The translations under genes and the position numbers were made by a program. From Bacteroidota bacterium (GTDB lineage: Bacteria; Spirochaetota; Spirochaetia; JABMQR01): 14,571 nt of DNA. Shown piece after piece: positions 8,354 through 14,571 of this stretch. The DNA lies in contig JABMQR010000357.1 of assembly GCA_013202335.1 (NCBI GenBank), positions 1-14,571 on the forward strand. Direction: 5' to 3'. Below the pieces are notes generated by a model. The model searched no databases, was not told where the DNA came from, and was given only the letters and a program-made list of their open reading frames with translations. The first letter of the stretch is position 1; the number at the start of each line of letters is the position of its first letter.

Positions 8354-11034
8354 TTTTGTGCATCAATTTCAGTTCTGTTAAATAATTTTGCAAACTCCCC
8401 CGAAATTAATGGAATAATACCAAATGCTGCTGAAATAAGGATATAATTCATACTGAGCTGTGCAAGTTTGAATACATCTCTGATCCCGGGGATGAACAGC
8501 ATACAGATAAGCAGTGCAATTCCTATCACTGTTGAAATATTCAGAAACTTATTTCCAAATACCCCAATACGAAGAACTCCTCTGATTTCAGATCGCGCAG
8601 AATAAGCCCTCAGCAGCTCTCCGATGATCAGAACAGTAAAACATACTGTTCTTGCAGTATCAACGCTTCCTGAGCGGGTGAGCGCTGTCTGGAATGCAAT
8701 AAGACATGAGGCCGCCAGGGCAATGCTCTGGATAGTGATGGAGAGAGCCATCTTTTTATCTATTATCGGAGAAGATGGATTGCGCGGTTGTTCAAACATG
8801 ATGTGTGCATCGCCTTTCTCAAGCCCCAGAGCAAATGCAGGGAATGAATCGGTCATGACATTAACCCAGAGGAGCTGAATGGGAAGCAGCGGAATAGGCC
8901 AGCCTGCCAGCATTGAGAAAAAGATTAGTATAATCTCCCCTATATTGCACGAAAGAAGAAATCCTACAAATTTTCTGATGTTGCTGTAGATGATTCTTCC
9001 CTGTTCAACAGCGGATACTATACTGCTGAAATTATCATCGGTTAAGATCATATCTGCAGCCTCTTTTGCTGCATCAGTGCCGGTTATTCCCATTGCTATG
9101 CCGATATCTGCCTGTTTTAGGGCTGGTGCATCATTAACGCCGTCACCGGTCATTGCAGTAATTTTCCCATGCTGCCTCAGTGCGGAAATAATACGTACTT
9201 TATGGCTGGGGGATACCCGCGCGAATATTCCGATTGTTGGTATTTTTTGTAAAAGTGCCTTGTCATCAAGCTGATCAAGTTCAATCCCGCTTAACGCCAT
9301 TTCATCTGAAGTGATTATTCCCAATTTTCTGCCTATTGCCGAAGCGGTTGTCTTATGATCCCCGGTGATCATTATTATGCGAATACCTGCTTTCCGGCAT
9401 ATACCGATCGCCTTTTTTGCTTCTTCACGGGGAGGATCGATTGCCCCGGTAAATCCAAGTAAAATAAGTTCCTGCTCATCATCAGGAGAAATTGTCTTTT
9501 TCGTTATATCCGGGGTAGTGTATGCTATTCCCAGAACTCTTAGTGCTTCGGCTGAAAGTTTTTCATGGACTTCAGATAGCTGTTTCCTGCCTGAATCTGT
9601 CAGAGGCTTAACTTTTCCATCAATCTCAATATGGGTACATCGGGGAAGGAGCATGTCCGGAGCCCCTTTTGTGTACATTTCTGAAATTTCATCAGAACAG
9701 TGCAGAGTGGACATCAGTTTTCTTACTGAATCAAAAGGCAGTTCAGCGATTCTTGGATGTCGTTTAGCGGCAGCATTTCGGGGGATACCATACTTATATC
9801 CGAGAACGGTCAAACAGCCTTCGGTAGGATCGCCGGTAATTGATTTTTCTTCGGGATTGTAATCTGCATCATTACAGAGTACTCCTGCTAAAATTAATTT
9901 CTCCAGAGTAGAGGAAGTATAGGGAGTTTCCGGCTGGTCATCACGGATAAAATAGCCTTCAGGTTCGTATCCCTTTCCTGTAACGGTAATAGAGGAGTTG
10001 TTTGTATAGATTTTTGTAACGGTCATTTCATTGCGTGTTAGAGTTCCGGTTTTATCTGAGCAAATGACGGTTGTTCCGCCAAGAGTTTCCACGGCTCCCA
10101 AACGTTTTATGATGGCATTTTTCTTCACCATTTGCTGCATGCCAAGAGCAAGAATAACAGTTACAACTGCAGGAAGCCCTTCGGGAATAGCAGCAACGGC
10201 AAGGCTGACTGCTGTCATAAATACTTCAAAAAGGTCCTCGCCACGAATTATTCCCATAATTGCAATAATAATGCAGATTGCCAGGCATAAAATTCCAAGA
10301 AGTTTTCCCAGAGACGCTAATTTTTTCTGAAGAGGTGTTTGCTCATCCGGAGCTTCAGACAGCATACCTGCAATGCTTCCAATCTCCGTATTCATTCCTG
10401 TCCCCGTTACTACTCCTGTTCCTCTTCCATACGTAACCAGTGTTCCCATAAAAGCGCAGTTTTTTCGGTCAGCTACTCCTGTCTGCTCAATGAATTTTAT
10501 TGACGAATCTTTTTCAACAGGTGTCGACTCACCAGTCAGAGCTGATTCCTGTATTTGCAGATTTATGGTCTCAATTAATCGAAGATCAGCTGGTACAGAA
10601 GATCCTGTAACAAGAATCACGATATCTCCAGGGACGAGTACCTCGGACTTAATCTGCTCGATTATCCCATCACGAAGAACTGAAGCAAATGGGGAAGCCA
10701 TTTTTTTAAGTGTATCCAGGGCTTTGTCTGCCCGATACTCCTGAATGAATCCCAGCATCCCGTTTATCAGGACTATTGCAGCAATAATAACTCCATCAGC
10801 AATTTCACCGGCTAATATAGAGATTACGGCAGCAGCAATCAGGATGATAATCAGAAAGTCCTTGAATTGTGCAGCTATTTTATAGGGTAATCCATGAGCT
10901 TTTTTTTTAAGCAGAGTATTCAATCCATATTGGGTTGTTCTCTGATGGATGTTATCCTGTGACAATCCATCAGTCTGGCTTGTGCTGAGGTCATCTATTG
11001 TCTGTTTTTCAGTCATTGAGTAATAGTTTTTCAT
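8350..11034 (-). CDS. Calcium-translocating P-type ATPase, SERCA-like (P2A)
   Basis: An 894-residue cation pump of the inner membrane that expels Ca2+ using ATP. Visible landmarks in order: an N-terminal cation-ATPase domain (~1-65), M1-M2, the actuator loop TGES (167-170), M4 with PEGLP (284-288), the phosphorylation site DKTGTLT with Asp327, the nucleotide-domain KGAPD (456-460), TGDH (557-560), the hinge TGDGVND (629-635), and about six C-terminal helices. The calcium ligands of SERCA align well: Glu285 in M4, Asn697 and Glu700 in M5 (NIGE), Asn725, Thr728 and Asp729 in M6 (NVMTD), and Glu806 in M8 (IGELLRA). This favours Ca2+, perhaps two ions per cycle, over Mn2+ or Na+. The ATG at 11034 is chosen because a -10 box sits 6 nt upstream; an in-frame ATG at 11016 is an alternative, and neither has a Shine-Dalgarno. 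The gene stands alone, divergent from the DUF6062-like operon. Confidence 0.95.
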   Translation of the reverse strand: MKNYYSMTEKQTIDDLSTSQTDGLSQDNIHQRTTQYGLNTLLKKKAHGLPYKIAAQFKDFLIIILIAAAVISILAGEIADGVIIAAIVLINGMLGFIQEYRADKALDTLKKMASPFASVLRDGIIEQIKSEVLVPGDIVILVTGSSVPADLRLIETINLQIQESALTGESTPVEKDSSIKFIEQTGVADRKNCAFMGTLVTYGRGTGVVTGTGMNTEIGSIAGMLSEAPDEQTPLQKKLASLGKLLGILCLAICIIIAIMGIIRGEDLFEVFMTAVSLAVAAIPEGLPAVVTVILALGMQQMVKKNAIIKRLGAVETLGGTTVICSDKTGTLTRNEMTVTKIYTNNSSITVTGKGYEPEGYFIRDDQPETPYTSSTLEKLILAGVLCNDADYNPEEKSITGDPTEGCLTVLGYKYGIPRNAAAKRHPRIAELPFDSVRKLMSTLHCSDEISEMYTKGAPDMLLPRCTHIEIDGKVKPLTDSGRKQLSEVHEKLSAEALRVLGIAYTTPDITKKTISPDDEQELILLGFTGAIDPPREEAKKAIGICRKAGIRIIMITGDHKTTASAIGRKLGIITSDEMALSGIELDQLDDKALLQKIPTIGIFARVSPSHKVRIISALRQHGKITAMTGDGVNDAPALKQADIGIAMGITGTDAAKEAADMILTDDNFSSIVSAVEQGRIIYSNIRKFVGFLLSCNIGEIILIFFSMLAGWPIPLLPIQLLWVNVMTDSFPAFALGLEKGDAHIMFEQPRNPSSPIIDKKMALSITIQSIALAASCLIAFQTALTRSGSVDTARTVCFTVLIIGELLRAYSARSEIRGVLRIGVFGNKFLNISTVIGIALLICMLFIPGIRDVFKLAQLSMNYILISAAFGIIPLISGEFAKLFNRTEIDAQN

Positions 11035-11040
11035 GTCCGG

Positions 11041-11068
11041 ATTATAGCATATTCCATGCTTGTGAAAA
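11041..11068 (-). promoter_or_regulatory. Promoter of the Ca-ATPase gene with the start codon at +1
   Basis: On the minus strand there is a perfect TATAAT (11041-11046) preceded by TGC (extended -10), with TTTTCA (11063-11068) 16 bp upstream. Exactly 6 nt (ccggac) separate the -10 box from the ATG at 11034, so +1 falls on the start codon. No convincing ribosome-binding site is present. Confidence 0.65.
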
Positions 11069-11126
11069 CCATTTTTCTACACTTCTCTTGAAGGCGGCTC
11101 TTTCATTTCATCTGTGTAAATATACT

Positions 11127-11155
11127 TTGACTAGAATCCTGTTTATCAGTACCAT
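11127..11155 (+). promoter_or_regulatory. Promoter of the DUF6062-like operon
   Basis: TTGACT (11127-11132), a 17-bp spacer, then TACCAT (11150-11155). The start would be near 11162, just before the AGGAG at 11163-11167, giving a very short leader. A TATACT at 11121-11126 is an alternative -10 box but has no good partner. Confidence 0.45.
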
Positions 11156-11162
11156 ATTGCTC

Positions 11163-11167
11163 AGGAG
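11163..11167 (+). promoter_or_regulatory. Shine-Dalgarno of the DUF6062-like gene
   Basis: AGGAG lies 8 nt before the ATG at 11176, a standard spacing. The site contrasts with the three neighbouring genes that lack any. Confidence 0.7.
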
Positions 11168-11175
11168 ATACCTGC

Positions 11176-11904
11176 ATGAAATACAAACTTGAGACAATAC
11201 CCGTATGGGATGCTCTTCATGAAAATACAGAGTGTTTAATCTGTTATCTTATGGAAAAGGCAGAAAAACGTTTTATTGACTACTACCTTGGAAGTTCAGT
11301 TATGAATCCTGAAACACGAGTGAAGGTAAACTCTACCGGATTTTGTCCAGAACATTATGCAGATCTTGCACAGGCGGAAAAGCCGCAGCCTATGAGTTTA
11401 GTAGCGCATACACATCTATTGGAAACAATGGAAAAGTTGGAACCTGTCCTGAAAAAACTTAGGGGTGTGGAATTAGCCAGGAAATCTGGAAAGCATATTG
11501 GAGAAATTAAAAGAATATTGTTTGAACGGGAAAAGGGCTGTCTGATTTGTGAAAGCATGAAAACAACTCTTAATCGATATGCGTTTACATTGGTCCATTT
11601 ATTGGGTAATGATAATGAATTCAGAAGTGCTTATAAAGACTCTAAAAGCATCTGTCTTCATCATTTATCTGCTGTATTAGAAATGGCTGGGGATGCGCTG
11701 AATCGTGAGCAGCAAAGAGATTTTTTCAAAGAAATTATAGAGAGTGTTGAAGAATCTCTGAAAAAGAGTGTTGAAGATGTCCATTGGATGACTCAGATGT
11801 ATAAATCCGAGAATCGGGATAAAGAGTGGAAGGGATGTCAGGATGCCCACAAAAGGGCAGTGCTTCGGGAGATGGGGAAGGGAAGGATTTTGTCAGATGA
11901 ATAG
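11176..11904 (+). CDS. DUF6062-like protein with duplicated CxxC/CxxH pairs
   Basis: Protein of 242 residues with no known function. The opening (MKYKLETIPVWDALHENTECLIC) and overall pattern match what I recall of the DUF6062 family of spirochaetes and some Firmicutes; this is from memory. Two similar modules can be seen: CLIC at 20-23 followed by CPEH at 57-60, and CLIC at 122-125 followed by CLHH at 160-163. The inner spacing is nearly identical (C23 to C57 is 34, C125 to C160 is 35). This looks like an internal duplication in which each half could bind a metal ion such as zinc. The rest is charged and helical, with no signal peptide or membrane segment, so it should be cytosolic. It is first in an operon: the GGT-family gene starts 8 nt inside its end, so the two are probably translationally coupled. 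Confidence 0.8.
   Translation: MKYKLETIPVWDALHENTECLICYLMEKAEKRFIDYYLGSSVMNPETRVKVNSTGFCPEHYADLAQAEKPQPMSLVAHTHLLETMEKLEPVLKKLRGVELARKSGKHIGEIKRILFEREKGCLICESMKTTLNRYAFTLVHLLGNDNEFRSAYKDSKSICLHHLSAVLEMAGDALNREQQRDFFKEIIESVEESLKKSVEDVHWMTQMYKSENRDKEWKGCQDAHKRAVLREMGKGRILSDE
11883..11887 (+). promoter_or_regulatory. Shine-Dalgarno of the GGT-family gene
   Basis: AAGGA lies 9 nt before the ATG at 11897. Neither the upstream in-frame ATG at 11843, which would add 18 residues unlike the family, nor the ATG at 11906 has a suitable site. Confidence 0.6.
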
Positions 11905-13525
11905 TATGATCAGCTCCCAGGCTTTACAGCAGTACCCGTCAGAATCAAGAAGAACCGTTGTAGTTGCCGGAAATGGTATGGTAGCTGCATCACAGCATAT
12001 AGCAGCTCAGGTTGGTCTGGACATATTAAAAATAGGCGGAAATGCAGTTGATGCAGCAATAGCAACGGCAGCATGTCTGACTGTTGTTGAACCGACTTCA
12101 AATGGTATCGGTAGTGATGCGTTTGCAATTGTCTGGCATAATAATGAAATTTATGGGTTGAATGCTTCAGGACCTGCACCGATGGGGATTTCTGCAGAAA
12201 TACTTGCTGCTAACGGAATATCTGAAATACCGAAGCTGGGCTGGACCCCGGTAACTGTTCCCGGAACACCTGCAGGATGGGCAGCACTAAACAGACGATT
12301 TGGGAAGCTCCCCTTCGAAGAACTTATGAAACCTGCAGTTAAATATGCTATAGAGGGCTTTGGAGTCACTCCGGTTATCGCTTATTACTGGGAAAGAACT
12401 GCAGAAATTTATAGTAAAGAGCGTGGTAATTATCCTGGGCTATTTGATGAGTGGTTTCGGGTTTTTACGAAAAATGGAGTGACTCCAAAAGCCGGAGATA
12501 TCTGGAAGCTTTCTGATCATGCGAAAACATTGTCGAGGATCGGTAAAACAGGCTCAGCAGATTTCTATACAGGTGAATTGGCTGCTAAAATCACCTCCGC
12601 ATCAACTGAAAATAGTGGTTATCTCAGAAGTGAAGACCTGAGAAACTATTCTCCTGAATGGGTATCCCCAGTTTCTGTTGATTATAATGGGTATACTGTT
12701 TGGGAGATTCCACCTAATGGACAGGGTGTTATTGCATTAATGGCTCTGAGAATTGCTAAAGAGTTTGATCTTGAGAACATGACTAAAAACGAAATAGTGC
12801 ATATTCAGATAGAAGCAATGAAAGCGGCTTTTTCCGATGGATTGGCATATATTACAGATACAGAACACATGAAAGTTCCTCTGGATTATTTACTTAGTGA
12901 CAGCTATGCAAAACTGCGCAGGAGTACGATAAGCTTACAGGCCGACGAACCTAAACCAGTACAACTCCCGCAGGGTGGGACGGTATATCTTGCAGCTGCA
13001 GATTCCCAGGGTACTATGATCTCTTTTATCCAGAGTAATTATATGGGTTTCGGCAGCGGTATTGTCGTACCCGGAACAGGTATCGCACTACAGAATCGCG
13101 GGCATACTTTTTCATTGGATTCGTCACATGCAAATTACTTACAACCCGGAAAAAAAACGTTTCACACCATAATCCCTGGATTTTTATCAAAAGCAGGTGA
13201 AGCCGTAGGACCCTTTGGGGTTATGGGTGGTTTTATGCAGCCGCAGGGACATATGCAGGTAATTATGAATATGATAGATTTTGCTATGAACCCTCAGGCA
13301 GCACTTGATGCCCCAAGGTGGCAATGGACAAAAGGTAAGAAAATAGTGCTTGAAAATGGCTTTTCCACTGATAATATTGAACACCTTACGGATTCAGGAC
13401 ATGAAATAGAGGTACATGAAAAGGGTAGCCTTTTTGGTAGAGGACAGATAATAATTAAGAATCAGGATAATACTTTGTTTGGAGGAACTGATCCACGTGC
13501 TGATGGTGCCGTATGTTCGTGGTAG
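11897..13525 (+). CDS. Gamma-glutamyltransferase-family Ntn hydrolase, YwrD-like
   Basis: Protein of 542 residues from the gamma-glutamyltransferase/cephalosporin acylase family. These proenzymes cut themselves to free an N-terminal Thr that acts as the nucleophile. Family marks are GGNAVDAA (47-54), VEPTSNGIGSDAF (64-76), VPGTPAGW, and the processing site GGT with predicted nucleophile Thr362; cleavage there would give about 361- and 181-residue chains. QSNYMGFGSG (379-388), QNRGHTFS (399-406) and MGGFMQPQGH are typical of the YwrD-like branch. Compared with E. coli GGT, Arg114 of the FRE segment is replaced within NASGPAP (89-95), Asp433 by His/Thr (403-404), and the Ser462-Ser463 pair by His423-Thr424. 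Classical gamma-glutamyl binding is therefore doubtful and the true substrate is unknown. No signal peptide is seen, whereas true GGTs are usually exported. It overlaps the DUF6062-like gene by 8 nt; the spherulin-4-like gene follows after 51 bp. Confidence 0.9.
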   Translation: MNSMISSQALQQYPSESRRTVVVAGNGMVAASQHIAAQVGLDILKIGGNAVDAAIATAACLTVVEPTSNGIGSDAFAIVWHNNEIYGLNASGPAPMGISAEILAANGISEIPKLGWTPVTVPGTPAGWAALNRRFGKLPFEELMKPAVKYAIEGFGVTPVIAYYWERTAEIYSKERGNYPGLFDEWFRVFTKNGVTPKAGDIWKLSDHAKTLSRIGKTGSADFYTGELAAKITSASTENSGYLRSEDLRNYSPEWVSPVSVDYNGYTVWEIPPNGQGVIALMALRIAKEFDLENMTKNEIVHIQIEAMKAAFSDGLAYITDTEHMKVPLDYLLSDSYAKLRRSTISLQADEPKPVQLPQGGTVYLAAADSQGTMISFIQSNYMGFGSGIVVPGTGIALQNRGHTFSLDSSHANYLQPGKKTFHTIIPGFLSKAGEAVGPFGVMGGFMQPQGHMQVIMNMIDFAMNPQAALDAPRWQWTKGKKIVLENGFSTDNIEHLTDSGHEIEVHEKGSLFGRGQIIIKNQDNTLFGGTDPRADGAVCSW

Positions 13526-13564
13526 TTGAGAACGAATTTCTATTCATAAAAAAATGAGTATTAA

Positions 13565-13570
13565 AAAGGA
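13565..13570 (+). promoter_or_regulatory. Shine-Dalgarno of the spherulin-4-like gene
   Basis: AAAGGA lies 6 nt before the ATG at 13577 and only 3 nt before the GTG at 13574, so the ATG is preferred. The 51-bp gap to the GGT-family gene holds no convincing promoter or terminator, so the genes are probably cotranscribed. Confidence 0.65.
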
Positions 13571-13576
13571 TAAGTG

Positions 13577-14380
13577 ATGAAAACTAATAGAGGAATTATT
13601 ATTCCGCTGTATATCTACCCGGATCCATATATTCAATACACCAGAGATGATGCTTCAAAAATCGGGGATATAGATCATCATGGTGCGTATGATTGGCAAA
13701 ATCTTATAGCATGTAAAAAGAAATATCCGAAGGTACCGGTTATTGCAGTTATCAATCCGGAAAGTGGACCAGGTAAAGAGATAGATCCCATTCTCAAGAA
13801 AGCTTTTGCCACACTGAAAGATGCGGGAATAACTATTGTTGGGTACGTCTCAACAAAATATGCAGGAATGGCTTCTGCTATTAGTTTACCGAAGTACCCG
13901 ATAATAAATATTAAACGGGATATAGAGTCCTGGTATCGTTTCTATCCGATGATTGATGGAATATTCTTCGATGAGATGGCAAGAGGCTTTGATCCCAGAG
14001 TCCAGAGCTATTATACGGAAATCAGAGACTTTGCACGTTCATATCGAGCCGACCTGATAGTTATGAATCCGGGACTCTCCATTAATCACCGCTGGTATGA
14101 TGATAAGATTGCCGATATTTTTGTTACCTGGGAAAAAGATTCCTACCCAACTACTGCAGAGGCTGTCACAGATTCTGATTATTCTCAGCATGCCAGTGAT
14201 GATGGTGCAGAAAGAGGGTGTCTGGTTATAGGTAATAAATTTAAAAAACATAATGTGAAATGGATATTAAAAACTCATTATGACTGGATATATGTAACTC
14301 CTTATCCTCTTGACCCGAATCCCTGGGATAAGCTTGATGTTGAGACTCTTAAGAAACTGTTTCGCGTACTCGTAAGATAG
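13577..14380 (+). CDS. Spherulation-specific family 4 (spherulin-4-like) protein
   Basis: Protein of 267 residues resembling the spherulin-4 family, a TIM-barrel fold related to glycoside hydrolases. The first strand GIIIPLYIYP (6-15) starts directly at the N terminus. VIAVINPESGPG (55-66), GYVSTKYA (89-96), the acidic strand end GIFFDE (128-133, Asp132/Glu133) and LIVMNPG follow in barrel order. Asp132 and Glu133 are the best candidates for catalytic acids; this is inferred from their place at a strand end. No signal peptide or lipobox is visible, so the protein appears cytosolic, unlike many secreted family members. It is the last gene of the operon, with a terminator hairpin beginning inside its last codons. 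Enzymatic activity is not established for this protein, and a polysaccharide or glycan substrate is a guess. Confidence 0.8.
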   Translation: MKTNRGIIIPLYIYPDPYIQYTRDDASKIGDIDHHGAYDWQNLIACKKKYPKVPVIAVINPESGPGKEIDPILKKAFATLKDAGITIVGYVSTKYAGMASAISLPKYPIINIKRDIESWYRFYPMIDGIFFDEMARGFDPRVQSYYTEIRDFARSYRADLIVMNPGLSINHRWYDDKIADIFVTWEKDSYPTTAEAVTDSDYSQHASDDGAERGCLVIGNKFKKHNVKWILKTHYDWIYVTPYPLDPNPWDKLDVETLKKLFRVLVR

Positions 14381-14399
14381 CCTTGCTGTCTGTTTTTTT
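14375..14399 (+). terminator. Rho-independent terminator of the DUF6062/GGT/spherulin operon
   Basis: AGATAGC (14375-14381) pairs with GCTGTCT (14385-14391) around a 3-nt loop, giving a 7-bp stem with one G-U pair. It is followed by a 7-T run (14393-14399). The stem includes the TAG stop codon of the last gene. Confidence 0.75.
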
Positions 14400-14444
14400 C
14401 TATGGTAGTATACAGTATGTTAACAGGTTAATATAAGGTGAGTG

Positions 14445-14507
14445 AGGCAATTTTAATAATCTTAAATTAAATCTATGATTTAATTCGATTTTCTAGGAAA
14501 TTTGCCT
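14445..14507. repeat. Nested AT-rich inverted repeat
   Basis: The inner arms AATTAAATC (14465-14473) and GATTTAATT (14477-14485) are a perfect 9-bp inverted repeat with a 3-nt spacer. The outer arms AGGCAA (14445-14450) and TTGCCT (14502-14507) are almost concentric with it; the centres differ by one base. The stretch between the arms pairs poorly. It could be a cruciform, an operator or an RNA hairpin. Function is unknown. Confidence 0.6.
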
Positions 14508-14508
14508 G

Positions 14509-14529
14509 ATTCAAATCTTAGATTTGAAT
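14509..14529. repeat. Second AT-rich inverted repeat of the same design
   Basis: ATTCAAATC and GATTTGAAT are perfect 9-bp arms around the 3-nt spacer TTA. The core AAATC-N3-GATTT is shared with the inner repeat at 14465-14485, and the centres are 44 bp apart, close to four helical turns. This resembles a pair of operator sites for one dimeric regulator. Confidence 0.6.
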
Positions 14530-14538
14530 ATGAAGTTT

Positions 14539-14567
14539 TTGGATAAAACTAGTTAATATCTTATAAT
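14539..14567 (+). promoter_or_regulatory. Candidate promoter pointing off the right edge
   Basis: A perfect TATAAT (14562-14567) has TTGGAT (14539-14544) 17 bp upstream. Any gene it serves lies beyond the window. The two inverted repeats just upstream could control it. The -35 match is only partial. Confidence 0.4.
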
Positions 14568-14571
14568 ACAA

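Noticed and set aside
9365..9862. 165-codon plus-strand open frame opposite the Ca-ATPase gene
   Set aside because: It is antisense to conserved ATPase domains, its translation is low complexity (Ser/Ile/Pro rich) and it matches no family. It is a shadow of the real gene.
11843..11896. Longer GGT-family start at the ATG at 11843
   Set aside because: The extra 18 residues (including GQCFGRWGREGFCQ) look like out-of-frame DUF6062-like coding sequence, and they form no signal peptide.
13533..13560. TATTCAT/ATGAGTA near-palindrome between the GGT-like and spherulin-like genes as a terminator
   Set aside because: The stem is short, AT-only at its core, has a mismatch, and is followed by purines instead of a T-run.
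1..14571. CRISPR arrays, tRNA genes, insertion sequences and integration sites
   Set aside because: No regularly spaced repeats, cloverleaf-like sequences, transposase or integrase frames, or flanking target duplications were seen on either strand.

Overview
The window is a compact, AT-leaning bacterial chromosomal segment. Eight protein-coding genes cover nearly all of it, and no RNA gene, insertion sequence, prophage or CRISPR array is visible. The gene set is a bacterial-type GltB/GltD glutamate synthase, a BtuR/CobO-type corrinoid adenosyltransferase, a SERCA-like calcium ATPase, a DUF6062-like protein, a YwrD-like member of the gamma-glutamyltransferase (GGT) family and a spherulin-4-like protein. 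This combination, with the DUF6062-like gene in particular, reminds me of free-living Spirochaetota. That placement is an impression from gene content; no marker gene here proves it.

Layout. (1) Positions 1-5847, plus strand: gltB (its 5' end lies off the window) and gltD overlap by 8 nt and form a translationally coupled NADPH-glutamate synthase operon. (2) Positions 5834-7733, minus strand: an MFS transporter gene followed by a TetR-type regulator gene with its own promoter and an operator-like dyad. The regulator gene converges on gltD with a 14-nt 3' overlap. (3) Positions 7829-8353, plus strand: a corrinoid adenosyltransferase gene, divergent from the MFS gene and overlapping the 3' end of the next gene by 4 nt. 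(4) Positions 8350-11034, minus strand: a P-type Ca2+-ATPase with a full set of SERCA-like ion ligands. (5) Positions 11176-14380, plus strand: a three-gene operon (DUF6062-like, GGT-family/YwrD-like, spherulin-4-like) that ends in a compact hairpin-plus-T-run terminator starting inside the last stop region. (6) Positions 14381-14571: a noncoding tail with two striking AT-rich inverted repeats and a promoter-like sequence pointing off the window.

The most notable structural signal is that three genes (MFS, corrinoid adenosyltransferase, Ca2+-ATPase) have no Shine-Dalgarno sequence but carry a good -10 box exactly 6-7 nt before the ATG. Transcription would therefore start at the start codon, giving leaderless mRNAs. 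The five other genes whose starts are visible all have clear Shine-Dalgarno sequences. The most notable functional signals are the GGT-family protein, which keeps the autoprocessing Thr but has replaced the residues that bind gamma-glutamyl substrates, and its operon partners: a duplicated CxxC/CxxH protein and a signal-less spherulin-4-like protein. Together they make a small, poorly characterised cytosolic operon.
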